Part shown: piece by piece, positions 1-8,864 of the stretch
How positions within the stretch are numbered: position 1 is the first letter of the stretch
Layout: every line of letters begins with the position of its first letter
Source: DATFNI01 sp963787205
GTDB taxonomy: Bacteria; Bacteroidota; Rhodothermia; Balneolales; DATFMH01
DNA length: 64,000 nt
Direction: 5' to 3'
Assembly: GCA_963787205.1 (NCBI GenBank)
Contig: CAWBCD010000029.1
Coordinates: 1-64,000, forward strand
Position numbers and translations under genes: made by a program
The notes under the pieces: model-generated
What the model saw: the letters and a program-made list of their open reading frames with translations, nothing else
Database searches by the model: none
Told to the model about the DNA's origin: nothing

Positions 1-671
1 AAGGTTCCTTATTTCATCCTTCAAGGTATACTCACGATTGTCTAAATTCATTTTAAGCATCATTAGAAAATAGCTGCTGTTTTTAATTTGATTATCGTCA
101 TTTGGAACTGCGCGTTTTCCAAAAACAAAGACCTTGAAATTTTGGCGAACATACTCGAGCCAGGGGTTTTCGAATTCATGCTGATTGTCTTCAACATCAT
201 TTAATAACGCATGGGTTCTACTCCCGTAATAATCCACCAGTGCATTTCTTAAAACGGCGTCTTTAATTTGACCAATTCCCAACTCTTTCAATAAGCTGTA
301 TCCATTGCTATTCAATTCAATTCTCCTCATCAACATGACCCTTCCTAAATCCCGGTACGTCTGAGGGGTAAACGGCCTTTTTTGTTCAAGGGTATCGATT
401 ACATTTTTTTGTGCAGTTAAATCACCCTGTAATACGGCTATGTGATCTTGCAGCACGGTTTTGTCGAGCATTAAATCATCATGTACTTCTGATAATGCAC
501 TGTTAATTTTCTGGTTAGACTTATTCCGCTCATTCCAGTTATTTACCTGCAGGGCGATCAGAATCCCGATCACTACCAATACAATTTCTCCAAAAGCATA
601 ACGGAGATAACTTTTTACTTTGTTTTCTTCGGCGAGTTTGCGTCGAATCTTCTTAAAGATAGTAGGCATAT
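1..671 (-). CDS. DUF6090 family membrane-anchored protein (C-terminus beyond window)
   Basis: The reading frame runs from the ATG at 671 down to base 1 without a stop, about 223 codons, so the C-terminus is outside the window. I recognise the N-terminus as the DUF6090 signature: a basic amphipathic start (IRRKLAEENKVKSYL), one membrane segment at about residues 24-42 (FGEIVLVVIGILIALQV), then NNWNE. The remainder is a predicted helical, soluble domain rich in charged residues. The function of the family is not known; it is common, often in many copies, in Bacteroidota and relatives. No convincing Shine-Dalgarno site precedes the start. The gene is on the opposite strand to its neighbour, so the 449-base gap downstream of its start is a divergent promoter region. 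Confidence 0.8.
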
Positions 672-1120
672 AGCTAACGCACGTAGATTAGTTTTTTTTC
701 TGAAATAGATCCCATGTTTTCCCCGGTAAGTATAAACGCACCAATATAGTACCGCACTGGTAATCTTATATATATAAAAAAGACAAAAAAAGATAGTAGG
801 TTGTGCTTATCAATAAGTAGAACAGTTTTCGGGAGATCAAGTGCTCGTTGCTTTAGGATGATCCCGGAACAGTTACAACAATAAACAGTTGTGTCAGTTA
901 TACAAATGCGGGCAAAACTGAACTTGTCTTCGGTGATTATTGATTAAGTACTACAGAAAACTTGCTAAAAAACCGCTAAAAGATCATCCAGGGAAGTCGG
1001 CGTATTTACCCCCAAAATTCTAAAGACGCTATGAATAGTATCCATCAGGATTCTGAAATAACAGCCTGCCAAATGAATAGTTGATAAGAATGAAAATGTT
1101 CATGAAAAACGGATAATAAA
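672..1120. other. Divergent intergenic region, no gene seen
   Basis: AT-rich gap between the divergent DUF6090 and azurin genes. No open reading frame with a recognisable product, tRNA or hairpin terminator was found. Both promoters should lie here, but I see no match to the TTTG/TAnnTTTG consensus that I would call. Confidence 0.4.
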
Positions 1121-1663
1121 ATGAAATCACTCAAAAATATTGTAATAACTGTTGCACTATTTGTTCCCTTGCTATTTGCTGAAGTCTCGACCACCCAGGC
1201 GCAAAATGTAAGAGCAATCAATGTTATTGGTACCAACCAGATGAAGTTTACGGTAGCTTCGAAAAAAATGGGACTTACCGTAGGCAAAAGCGTGAAAGGA
1301 GACAATGGTAACACCCAGTATATCCTCAAAAGTATCGAAGCGAAGCCGGGTCAGAAGATGAAGATCATTTTGCATAATTACAGCAAGCTGCCTGCCGGGG
1401 CGATGTCGCACGATTGGGTTTTGCTGAAAATGAATGCTAATGCTTCGGAGGTTGCCAATAAATCGAGCCAGTCAAAAAGCAACGGTTACATTGCACCTTC
1501 CGTCAAAAATGAAATTATCGCCCATACCGGATTGGTGAGTGGTGGAAATTCCAGTTCGGTTTCCTTTACGGTTCCTCAAAAAACGGGTAGTTATGAATTT
1601 ATTTGCACGTTTCCGGGACACTATATGGCCGGAATGAAAGGCAAGCTGATTGTTAAAAAATAA
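1121..1663 (+). CDS. Azurin/auracyanin-like cupredoxin, exported blue copper protein
   Basis: A 180-residue protein with a Sec signal peptide (residues 1 to about 28, ending STTQAQ), hence periplasmic. Residues about 30-180 form a cupredoxin domain. The type-1 copper ligands are visible: His97 in the MSHDWVLL motif, then Cys162 and His167 in CTFPGH, with Met172 as axial ligand. The His-to-Met spacing is five residues rather than the four of classical azurin, which resembles auracyanin-type or Bacteroidota azurin-like proteins. The likely role is a soluble one-electron carrier between respiratory complexes and a terminal oxidase or reductase. It stands alone, followed by a good terminator. Its own reductase partner is not in the window. 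The start is the only ATG that gives a complete signal peptide. Confidence 0.88.
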   Translation: MKSLKNIVITVALFVPLLFAEVSTTQAQNVRAINVIGTNQMKFTVASKKMGLTVGKSVKGDNGNTQYILKSIEAKPGQKMKIILHNYSKLPAGAMSHDWVLLKMNANASEVANKSSQSKSNGYIAPSVKNEIIAHTGLVSGGNSSSVSFTVPQKTGSYEFICTFPGHYMAGMKGKLIVKK

Positions 1664-1734
1664 ATGAGTTCCATCAGCCTGTAATCAATAATTTCCATCA
1701 TGCTGGATGGCAGCAGGCTCACAATGTTATGTTG

Positions 1735-1772
1735 AAGCCCTCATGGTTTTTATGCTGTGAGGGCTTTTTATT
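1735..1772 (+). terminator. Rho-independent terminator after azurin gene
   Basis: A 9-bp perfect stem (AAGCCCTCA at 1735-1743 with TGAGGGCTT at 1758-1766) is followed by a T-rich tract. It lies about 70 bases after the azurin stop codon. Confidence 0.85.
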
Positions 1773-1983
1773 AGCTTCGTTTTTGGAGTGGCAGGAACAT
1801 TTTTCATGCTCACGCTGTACTTATGTATGGATATGGTATAAAAAATCCCCTGTATATCGGAGGTCAAAAAGCAAAAAATAAGTACCATTACTCTGTGAGC
1901 TTAGCGCGCTTTGCGGTTATGCGGCAGATGCGTATTAATTGCGGATAGTCATTGAAAATTTATCGATAAAGGAATGTAACGTC
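1773..1983. other. Intergenic stretch with a degenerate 9-mer repeat arm
   Basis: With the terminator, this fills a 320-base gap without a gene. Bases 1891-1917 read as three imperfect 9-mers (CTCTGTGAG, CTTAGCGCG, CTTTGCGGT). That is the same style of short degenerate tandem units that builds the arms of the palindromic elements elsewhere in the window, but I found no matching inverted arm here. Nothing else is recognisable. Confidence 0.3.
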
Positions 1984-2881
1984 ATGGTTGAAGTTCTTGA
2001 TCTCCATTTTTTTAAGGATCACACGATTGCATCATTTTTGATTGAAACCAGCGAGGGTCCTGTTCTGATCGAAACAGGACCGGATACGGTATGGGACAAT
2101 CTGAAAAAGTCATTGAGAGAATATGGATACGAACCTTCCGATGTTCGAAATGTCCTGCTCACGCATATTCATTTCGATCATGCCGGAGGGGCCTGGCATC
2201 TGGCGAGGGAAGGGGCAACGATTCATGTCCACTCCAAGGGAGCACCTCATATGGCATCACCTGAAAAACTGTGGCAGTCAGCTAAACGTATTTATGGTGA
2301 TGATATGGATCGGCTCTGGGGGAAGATGGAGTCCATTCCCGAAGAAGCAAATTCATATCGTGGAAGACAAAGACCGCCTTAAATTCGGAAACGTGGAGAT
2401 TGAAGCGCATTATACCCCCGGGCATGCCCAGCATCACCTGGCATACAAGCTCGATGATGCTGTTTTCACCGGCGACGTGGGTGGAGTTCGCATAGGGGGG
2501 AAGAGTGTTGTGCCGCCGTGCCCGCCGCCCGATATCAACATGGAACTGTGGAACGAGTCGATTAAACGGCTGCGGGAGATCAATCCAAACATATTATACC
2601 CTACGCACTTTGGTCGGTATGATAATGTCGGCGACCACCTGGATCAGCTTGAGGCCAACCTTCAGTTGTATGCCGGAGAGATTAAAACGTACCTGAAAAA
2701 AGGGTACGATCAGGAGGAGATGCTATCCCGCTTCAAAATTTTTGTCAGGAAACATTTGATTGAGGACGGTCTTGACGAGGATGCACTGGAGCAATATGAA
2801 ATTGCCAACCCGGTATATATGAGCGTGTCAGGGTTAACCCGCTACTGGAAGAAATTCCACCCCGAAGCAATTGGCATTTAA
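1984..2881 (+). pseudogene. Metallo-beta-lactamase-fold hydrolase, frameshifted near base 2345
   Basis: Two overlapping frames together encode one MBL-fold protein of about 298 residues. The first frame (from ATG 1984) carries the zinc motif THIHFDHAGG. The second frame, entered near 2340-2350, continues with IHIVEDKDRL, the motif TPGHAQHH, GDV and a C-terminal PTHFGR motif with the last metal His. The join lies in GAAGAAG; removing one base there would give a continuous PEKQIHIVED reading. I prefer ATG 1984 to the upstream TTG at 1939 because AAAGGA lies 9 bases before it and it gives the usual family N-terminus. The substrate is not predictable. The frameshift may be a sequencing indel, since both halves keep all catalytic residues. 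Confidence 0.8.
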
Positions 2882-2904
2882 CAGTTATCAGTTTCGTACA
2901 CAAG

Positions 2905-2941
2905 AAAGCCCGCAATTGACCATCAACTGCGGGCTTTTTAT
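2905..2941 (+). terminator. Terminator after the MBL hydrolase gene
   Basis: Stem AAGCCCGCA (2906-2914) pairs perfectly with TGCGGGCTT (2928-2936), followed by a T tract. It lies between convergent genes. On the minus strand the U tract is poor, so it mainly serves the plus-strand gene. Confidence 0.85.
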
Positions 2942-2978
2942 AGATAACTTTAACTGCTTACTGATCAATGAAAACTGA

Positions 2979-4448
2979 TCAGGCGCCGAAGACCAGTTCG
3001 ACGAGCTTCTCGATGTATGGGAAGCAAAGCGAGAAGAGTATAAAGGTCGGTATCAGGATGCCAAACGACCACTTCATATAGCCCAGGAACGAAGGCATTT
3101 CCACGCCGTCGGCCTCTGCAATAGATTTCACCATAAAGTTCGGTGCATTACCGATGTAGGAGTTTGCCCCCATAAACACCGCTCCGCATGAGATGGCCAC
3201 AAGTGTTGATGCATAAGTCGTCATCAGAGCCTGGGCGTTGCCGCCGGCGGTGTTAAAGAATACCAGGTAGGTCGGCGTGTTATCCAGGAAAGAGGAGAGC
3301 ATCCCGGTGATCCAGAAATACATGTGATCATTGGGAGCGCCGTTGGCACGTGTTACCAACCTGACGACGTGACTAAGAGCTCCGCTTTCTCCGGCACGAA
3401 GGATAGCAATCGCAGGGATGATGGTAATGAATATCCCTGCAAAGAGCTTCCCGACCTCAATGATTGGAAACCAGTCAAATCCGTTGGCAGCACGGCTTTC
3501 TTTATCTGTGAAGTGCCAACTCATCCATGCTATAATCAGCATGCCGAGATCCCGGAGAGCATTCTGAATTGGGACTTCGATGCCCAATACGTTCATATCT
3601 CCAAGGTGGACAATCCCTGAGAATAATACACATGCCACAACACCGGCCAGAAGGAGAAAATTAAACCCGCCTTCGATACCCAGTTTCTGATCGGAATCCT
3701 TCTCAGGAGGAGTATTGGTTTCCTTTTTGTACTGGATGCGCTCAATGATATAATACAGAGGCAGCAAAATGCTGAGGACGAAGATCAGTTCTAACAGTAA
3801 ATGTTCTGTTGTCCAGAAAAAATGCACTCCGGCAAGGAAACCCATGAATAGGGGAGGATCGCCCAGAGGGGTGAGAGCCCCACCAATATTAGCCACCAGG
3901 AAGATGAAAAAGATAACAGTGTGCATCTTATGTTGTCTCCACTCGTTGGCACGCAGAAGGGGGCGGATCATAAGCATTGCGGCACCGGTCGTGCCCATCC
4001 AGCTTGCAAGGAAGGTACCAATAACGATGAGCAGGAGGTTTACTGCCGGTGTTCCGACTAATTGTCCCGTCAGGCGAATACCTCCGGCCACGGTAAACAA
4101 GGCCAAAAGAAGGATAAGAAATGGGATAAATTCCAACAGATAGGTATGAAGAACTTCGTGGGCCGTAGTTCCAAAACCAAACATGAATGCCATAGGCACA
4201 ATGATCGTAAGTGACCAGAATAGTGAGACTTTCCCAAAATGATGATGCCAGAATTCGGGTGTCCACAGCGGCATCAATGCTATAGACAATAAAATTCCGG
4301 CGAAGGGTAATGCCCACCAAAGGCTTAATTCTGCTCCGTTGAATCCATGCCCTGCGGCTTCGGCAGCAAATGCCATTTTTGTTGTTCCCACCAACAGCAG
4401 TAGAGGTAACAGAGTAAGTATTTTTCGGATTAACCTGGTTCTAATCAC
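2979..4448 (-). CDS. nhaD: NhaD-type Na+/H+ antiporter
   Basis: A 489-residue polytopic inner-membrane protein of the ArsB/NhaD ion-transporter superfamily. It would expel Na+ (or Li+) in exchange for protons, for pH and salt homeostasis. After a cleavable-looking N-terminal hydrophobic segment come about a dozen membrane spans. The family hallmark GGALTPLGDPPLFMGF occurs near residues 189-204, and a second-half motif GANSYIGNAPN lies near residue 430. The start is a GTG at 4448, chosen because AGGAGGAGG lies just upstream, one of the strongest Shine-Dalgarno sites in the window. The gene is monocistronic and convergent with the MBL gene. Some relatives are annotated as citrate or arsenite transporters, but the GDPPLF motif and length fit NhaD best. 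Confidence 0.85.
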   Translation of the reverse strand: MIRTRLIRKILTLLPLLLLVGTTKMAFAAEAAGHGFNGAELSLWWALPFAGILLSIALMPLWTPEFWHHHFGKVSLFWSLTIIVPMAFMFGFGTTAHEVLHTYLLEFIPFLILLLALFTVAGGIRLTGQLVGTPAVNLLLIVIGTFLASWMGTTGAAMLMIRPLLRANEWRQHKMHTVIFFIFLVANIGGALTPLGDPPLFMGFLAGVHFFWTTEHLLLELIFVLSILLPLYYIIERIQYKKETNTPPEKDSDQKLGIEGGFNFLLLAGVVACVLFSGIVHLGDMNVLGIEVPIQNALRDLGMLIIAWMSWHFTDKESRAANGFDWFPIIEVGKLFAGIFITIIPAIAILRAGESGALSHVVRLVTRANGAPNDHMYFWITGMLSSFLDNTPTYLVFFNTAGGNAQALMTTYASTLVAISCGAVFMGANSYIGNAPNFMVKSIAEADGVEMPSFLGYMKWSFGILIPTFILFSLCFPYIEKLVELVFGA

Positions 4449-4824
4449 GTTCCTCCTCCTGAGGACTAAAAGTTTTAAGGAAAATTTCTGAAGCCTAAAA
4501 ATAATAGAAGTTGTTCAGTTTAAAAATTGAAGAAGGTGTTAAAATTTGTTGCAATGTATTTAAAGTTCCCCGCAATAATTCAATGTCTTGCGAATATGTT
4601 CAATAACTTTGCTCAAATTAGCATAACCGGTGATGAACTATTAACAGTGTTTTCACATTGATAATACCTGTTTGCAATTTCGACGTACGAAGAGAAAGAA
4701 AAATTTTGAATGAGACCGGTTTTTTTGACGCAAAAAATACAGTTTTGAATGTGTGTGAATCCCATGTGGTTGGGCGACTATCATAAACTTTGATTATGGG
4801 TCTTTATGGTCGATCAATTTTTTG

Positions 4825-4832
4825 TATCTTTG
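4825..4832 (+). promoter_or_regulatory. Candidate nuoL promoter, Bacteroidota -7 element
   Basis: TATCTTTG matches TAnnTTTG exactly and is followed by GCAC. The -33 region is poor: at spacings of 18-21 only TTTA (4803-4806) is close to TTTG. If used, transcription would start near 4836-4840 and give a leader of about 80 nt before nuoL. Confidence 0.5.
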
Positions 4833-4844
4833 CACTCGATGTTT

Positions 4845-4885
4845 ATCGGGGTGGCAATAATGATTGGCCACAGCCGATTTTTTTT
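4845..4885 (+). promoter_or_regulatory. Terminator-like hairpin in the nuoL leader (possible attenuator)
   Basis: ATCGG (4845-4849) pairs with CCGAT (4874-4878) and GTGGC (4851-4855) with GCCAC (4867-4871), separated by a small internal loop. Eight T residues follow directly (4878-4885). The arrangement is that of an intrinsic terminator, yet it lies between the putative promoter and nuoL, 35 bases before the start codon. It could attenuate nuo transcription, or terminate transcripts entering from upstream. Confidence 0.5.
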
Positions 4886-4919
4886 GAGGATCTCGGTTAG
4901 ACTTTAGAACCACGACTCG

Positions 4920-6938
4920 ATGAATCCATATAGTAATCTGGTACCTTACATTATAGCACTGCCGCTGGCAGGATTTTTGTTCAATGGTTTGTTGGGACTT
5001 GCTTCCCCAAATTATCGGAAACAGAAATCCCTCATTGGGATTATTTCAACACTTGCAGTATTTATTCCATTTATTCTGACATTTCTCATTTGGATCAATA
5101 CCAGTGAGTCATCGCCTTCCTTTACAGTAACTCTTTTTTCATGGATACAGGCGGGATCATTTTCCACGTCCATAGCTTATCACATCGACCAGCTTGCACT
5201 GGTCATGATGCTGGTGGTGACCGGTGTTGGTTCCGTCATACACCTCTATTCAATGGGGTACATGGAAGAGGACGACGGTTACTGGAAGTTCTTCGCGTAC
5301 ATGAATCTGTTCATCTTCGCGATGCTCAACCTGGTGATGGGAAGCAATGTCCTTTTGCTGTTCCTCGGATGGGAAGGAGTCGGACTTTGTTCGTACCTGC
5401 TGATCGGTTTCTGGTACACCGATATAATGAATGCTGTAGCTGCAAAGAAGGCTTTCCTCTACAATAGGGTGGGTGACTTTGCCTTTCTCATCGCAATGTT
5501 CATGCTGTTTCACAGTGTCGGCAGTCTTAATTTCAGTGTGATTATTAATCACGTTAAAGATATTCCACATTCGACAGCTGTCTGGATCACACTTCTAATG
5601 CTGGTAGGAGCTACCGGAAAGAGCGCTCAGATCCCGTTGTTTGTCTGGCTGCCGGATGCCATGGCTGGTCCGACACCTATTTCAGCTCTCATCCACGCTG
5701 CCACGATGGTTACCTCGGGCGTTTATCTGATTGCCCGGATGTCATTCCTGTATGTGCTTGTACCAGAGGTAATGATGGTTGTTGCCGTAGTCGGTGCGAT
5801 AACCGCTATTGTTGCGGCAACCATTGCTATCACGCAATACGATATCAAGAAGGTCCTGGCCTACTCGACTGTGTCCCAGCTCGGATACATGTTCCTGGCT
5901 CTTGGAGCCGGTGGATTTTCCGTAGCCGTGTTTCACCTGACAACGCACGCTTTCTTCAAAGCATGTCTCTTTCTTGGTTCCGGTTCTGTCATTCATGCTA
6001 TGGAGCATGTTGAACATGGTCTCCATGAAGACGGAAAACATGTTCATTTCGATACGCATGACATGCGCAACATGGGTGGTCTGAAGAAAATCATGCCATC
6101 GACCTACTGGACTTTCATGCTAGCGACTCTTGCAATCTCCGGGATACCGTTGTTCGCAGGATTCTTCTCAAAAGATGAGATTCTCTCCTACGCCTTTAAT
6201 GCCGGCCTAGGTAACTATGCCAGTGCCATGTATTATATGATGTGGGGCGTTGGTGTAGTAACGGCTTTCCTGACGGCATTCTATATGTTCCGTCTCACGA
6301 TTGGCACGTTCCACGGCACCTTCAAACTGCCCAAGAAGGTATTGGGTGCTGAGACAGCGGGCGAATACCTGCATGAGAGTAGCTGGAAGATGACGTTTCC
6401 ACTCTGGATTCTCGGTATTGGTTCTGCTTTGCTCGGGTTTCTTGGTATTCCTAAATTTTGGCTTGAAACGTTTGGCAGCGAGGTTCACGTAAATATTTTT
6501 GAAAACTGGTTGTCGAAGGTTACGGCTACTTTCAGCGGGCATATTCCAATTGGAACAGAATGGCTTCTTATGGCACTGTCAATCGTTCTGGCGGTTTGGG
6601 GTGCTGTATATGCCTACAAGCTTTATTCAGAAGACAAAGTGGAAGAATCCGACGCGATGCTGGCCAAACGATTTGGCGGCCTGTACGTTGTCTGGTCTGA
6701 GAAATACAACTTCGATGAAGCCTATGAAGGCTACGTCGTCAAACCGGTAGTTCGTCTTTCTGATAGAGTTTTGGCCGTGTTCGACATGAAAATTATCGAC
6801 GGCATTGTAAATGCTTTTGGCAGCGTAACACGCTTCTTTGGCAGTGTCATTCGATATTTACAGACCGGTGTCATACAGGTTTATGCTTTCATGTTAGTTC
6901 TGGGAGTTATCATCATATTGGGGATTTTAATCCTCTGA
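4920..6938 (+). CDS. nuoL: NADH-quinone oxidoreductase subunit L
   Basis: At 672 residues this is full length for NuoL, the most distal antiporter-like subunit of the complex I membrane arm, coupling quinone reduction to proton (or sodium) translocation. It has roughly 16 membrane spans. Conserved features include the MGYMEEDDGYWKFFAYMN region, the LLLFLGWEGVGLCSYLLIGFW block with the key Glu in a span, and the GATGKSAQIPLFVWLPDAM block with the functional Lys and following ALIHAATMVTSGVYL. The C-terminal lateral helix and last span are present (residues about 570-672). It is first in a nuoL-nuoM-pcd-nuoN operon, with 18 bases to nuoM. The remaining nuo genes (A-K) are not nearby, so the complex I genes are split in this genome. 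Confidence 0.96.
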   Translation: MNPYSNLVPYIIALPLAGFLFNGLLGLASPNYRKQKSLIGIISTLAVFIPFILTFLIWINTSESSPSFTVTLFSWIQAGSFSTSIAYHIDQLALVMMLVVTGVGSVIHLYSMGYMEEDDGYWKFFAYMNLFIFAMLNLVMGSNVLLLFLGWEGVGLCSYLLIGFWYTDIMNAVAAKKAFLYNRVGDFAFLIAMFMLFHSVGSLNFSVIINHVKDIPHSTAVWITLLMLVGATGKSAQIPLFVWLPDAMAGPTPISALIHAATMVTSGVYLIARMSFLYVLVPEVMMVVAVVGAITAIVAATIAITQYDIKKVLAYSTVSQLGYMFLALGAGGFSVAVFHLTTHAFFKACLFLGSGSVIHAMEHVEHGLHEDGKHVHFDTHDMRNMGGLKKIMPSTYWTFMLATLAISGIPLFAGFFSKDEILSYAFNAGLGNYASAMYYMMWGVGVVTAFLTAFYMFRLTIGTFHGTFKLPKKVLGAETAGEYLHESSWKMTFPLWILGIGSALLGFLGIPKFWLETFGSEVHVNIFENWLSKVTATFSGHIPIGTEWLLMALSIVLAVWGAVYAYKLYSEDKVEESDAMLAKRFGGLYVVWSEKYNFDEAYEGYVVKPVVRLSDRVLAVFDMKIIDGIVNAFGSVTRFFGSVIRYLQTGVIQVYAFMLVLGVIIILGILIL

Positions 6939-6956
6939 TAATCACGTAGACACGCA

Positions 6957-8561
6957 ATGGATACCCTATTAAATATTATCATTTTCTTGCCGCTTGTCGG
7001 CGTGCTGGGTGCAATGGTCATTAAGAATGAGACTGGCATCAAATGGTTCAGTCTTATCGTCTCGTTGGCCACATTCATCCTGTCACTACCGCTGCTCTTT
7101 AATTTTGATATCAGTCACTCCTCAACGCTGCAGTATGTCACACAAGGCAGCCAGTGGATACCCGGTTACGACATCAAATACCTGGTTGGACTGGATGGAT
7201 TGAGTCTGCTGCTTTTCATGCTGACGACCTTGTTTGGTCCCATTGTGATTATGTCCGCCTGGGATTCCGTGCACAAACACGTTGCCGGTTTTTATGCCAT
7301 GCTAATGTTGCTGGAGACAGCATCGCTCGGTGTGTTTGCTGCAAACGATATTTTCATCTTTTACATCTTTTTCGAAGCCAGCCTCATCCCGATGTATTTC
7401 CTGATCGGTATCTGGGGCGGCGAGCAGCGTGTTTCTGCTACAATGAAGTTTTTCCTGTACACGCTCGTCGGTTCTCTGCTGATGCTGGTCGGCATCTTCT
7501 ATCTCGGATATTATGCCGGTCAGGCGGTGAATCACGGCGTTTTTACGACAGACTGGCGTATCCTCAGCAGCAGTCAGCTGCACATCGGGCTGGTTCCGCA
7601 AACCTGGATGTTCCTGGCGTTTGCCCTGGCATTCAGTATCAAGGTACCGCTGTTTCCGCTGCACACGTGGTTGCCATGGGCACATACAGAAGCTCCAACA
7701 GCCGGTTCGGTTGTTCTGGCAGCCATCATGCTTAAGATGGGGACATACGGTCTGTTAAAATTCTGTCTGCCCATTTTCCCGAATGCATCGCTCACGTTTG
7801 CTCCATACCTGGCGATACTCGCCGTTATTGGCATCATCTATGGAGCTTTGGTGGCGATGGTACAGAAAGATGTGAAGAAACTGGTGGCCTATTCTTCGGT
7901 TAGCCACCTTGGTTTTGTTGTGCTCGGTATTTTTGCAATGACCACGATCTCTGTTCAGGGATCGATCATTCAGATGATCAATCACGGTCTATCAACAGGG
8001 GCATTGTTCCTTATTGTTGGGATGATTTACGACCGGCGCCACACCCGTGAAATTTCAGAGTTCGGTGGTATCGCAAAGGTACTGCCGGTGTTTGCTGTGG
8101 TCTTTATGATAGCGACGCTGGCATCGATAGGTCTGCCGGGGCTCAACGGATTCGTTGGTGAGTTCCTGATTTTGAATGGATCGTTCTCTTCATCCGTGCT
8201 CGGTACCCATGCATTTACGATTTTAGGCGCAATCGGTGTTATCCTGGCTGCCGCCTATATGTTATGGATGTATGAACGCGTGATGTTCGGACCTGTTAAA
8301 AATGAGAAAAACAAAAAACTGATTGATTTGAATGGCCGTGAGATCGGACTGTTGGTGCCGTTAATTATCCTGATGGTATGGATTGGGGTGCATCCGTCGA
8401 CTTTTACCCGTTACTCGGAACAACAGGTCAGCCAATTATTGCAGGACACGCACCAGAAGGCCATAGCCATTCGAAGGGAAGCCGATACGAATCAATTACC
8501 GGGATGGGCAGCTAATATGTATGATGTCACTCAACAAATTGCTGACGCAAAAACGAATTGA
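6957..8561 (+). CDS. nuoM: NADH-quinone oxidoreductase subunit M
   Basis: A 534-residue antiporter-like proton-channel subunit of complex I with about 14 membrane spans. Visible family blocks are DIFIFYIFFEASLIPMYFLIGIWGG (essential Glu in TM5), AFSIKVPLFPLHTWLPWAHTEAPTAGSVVLA (Lys and the broken-helix loop) and VAMVQKDVKKLVAYSSVSHLG. It starts 18 bases after nuoL. Its TGA stop (8559-8561) lies six bases before the ATG chosen for the dehydratase gene, so translation is probably coupled. Confidence 0.96.
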   Translation: MDTLLNIIIFLPLVGVLGAMVIKNETGIKWFSLIVSLATFILSLPLLFNFDISHSSTLQYVTQGSQWIPGYDIKYLVGLDGLSLLLFMLTTLFGPIVIMSAWDSVHKHVAGFYAMLMLLETASLGVFAANDIFIFYIFFEASLIPMYFLIGIWGGEQRVSATMKFFLYTLVGSLLMLVGIFYLGYYAGQAVNHGVFTTDWRILSSSQLHIGLVPQTWMFLAFALAFSIKVPLFPLHTWLPWAHTEAPTAGSVVLAAIMLKMGTYGLLKFCLPIFPNASLTFAPYLAILAVIGIIYGALVAMVQKDVKKLVAYSSVSHLGFVVLGIFAMTTISVQGSIIQMINHGLSTGALFLIVGMIYDRRHTREISEFGGIAKVLPVFAVVFMIATLASIGLPGLNGFVGEFLILNGSFSSSVLGTHAFTILGAIGVILAAAYMLWMYERVMFGPVKNEKNKKLIDLNGREIGLLVPLIILMVWIGVHPSTFTRYSEQQVSQLLQDTHQKAIAIRREADTNQLPGWAANMYDVTQQIADAKTN

Positions 8562-8566
8562 TTGTT

Positions 8567-8854
8567 ATGGCTAAGCCACTAACTGAACAAGAAATACAAC
8601 ATGCACTTAAGTCACTGAACGGCTGGAAATTGAAGGATGACAAACTGTTCAAACAATTTAAGTTTGGAAACTTCAGGGAAGCTGCTGCATTTATTATGAG
8701 ACTTGCATTCGAAGCAGAGGCTCTGCAGCATCATCCCGAATTATTCAATGTGTATAGTACGGTAAACCTAAGCCTGAGTACGCATGATGCAGGCGATAAA
8801 GTAACCAGTAAAGATATCGATTTAGCAAAAGCTATTGACTCAATAGACCAGTAA
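8567..8854 (+). CDS. 4a-hydroxytetrahydrobiopterin dehydratase (pterin-4a-carbinolamine dehydratase)
   Basis: A 95-residue protein with the complete PCD/DCoH fold signature: EALQHHPELFNVYSTVNLSLSTHDAG, containing the catalytic HHP and later His, and the final TSKDIDLAKAID helix. The enzyme dehydrates 4a-hydroxy-tetrahydrobiopterin, recycling the cofactor of aromatic amino acid hydroxylases. In bacteria without those hydroxylases, homologues are linked to molybdopterin metabolism or act as accessory proteins. A frame extends to a TTG at 8558 that overlaps the nuoM stop; I prefer ATG 8567. Its place between nuoM and nuoN is unexpected for a pterin enzyme, and no hydroxylase is encoded in the window. 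Confidence 0.92.
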   Translation: MAKPLTEQEIQHALKSLNGWKLKDDKLFKQFKFGNFREAAAFIMRLAFEAEALQHHPELFNVYSTVNLSLSTHDAGDKVTSKDIDLAKAIDSIDQ

Positions 8855-8864
8855 AACAGCATTC

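Larger units (their letters stand above)
4449..4919. other. AT-rich divergent control region between nhaD and nuoL
   Basis: A 471-base gap without a recognisable protein gene. It must hold both the nhaD and nuoL promoters. A Bacteroidota-type -7 element and a terminator-like hairpin lie in its nuoL-proximal end and are listed separately. A 22-codon reading frame starting at ATG 4839 overlaps that hairpin; I cannot support it as a gene. Confidence 0.5.

Noticed and set aside
4839..4907. 22-codon reading frame in the nuoL leader
   Set aside because: It has no ribosome site or homologue that I can name; it may be chance, so it is only mentioned as part of the leader structure.
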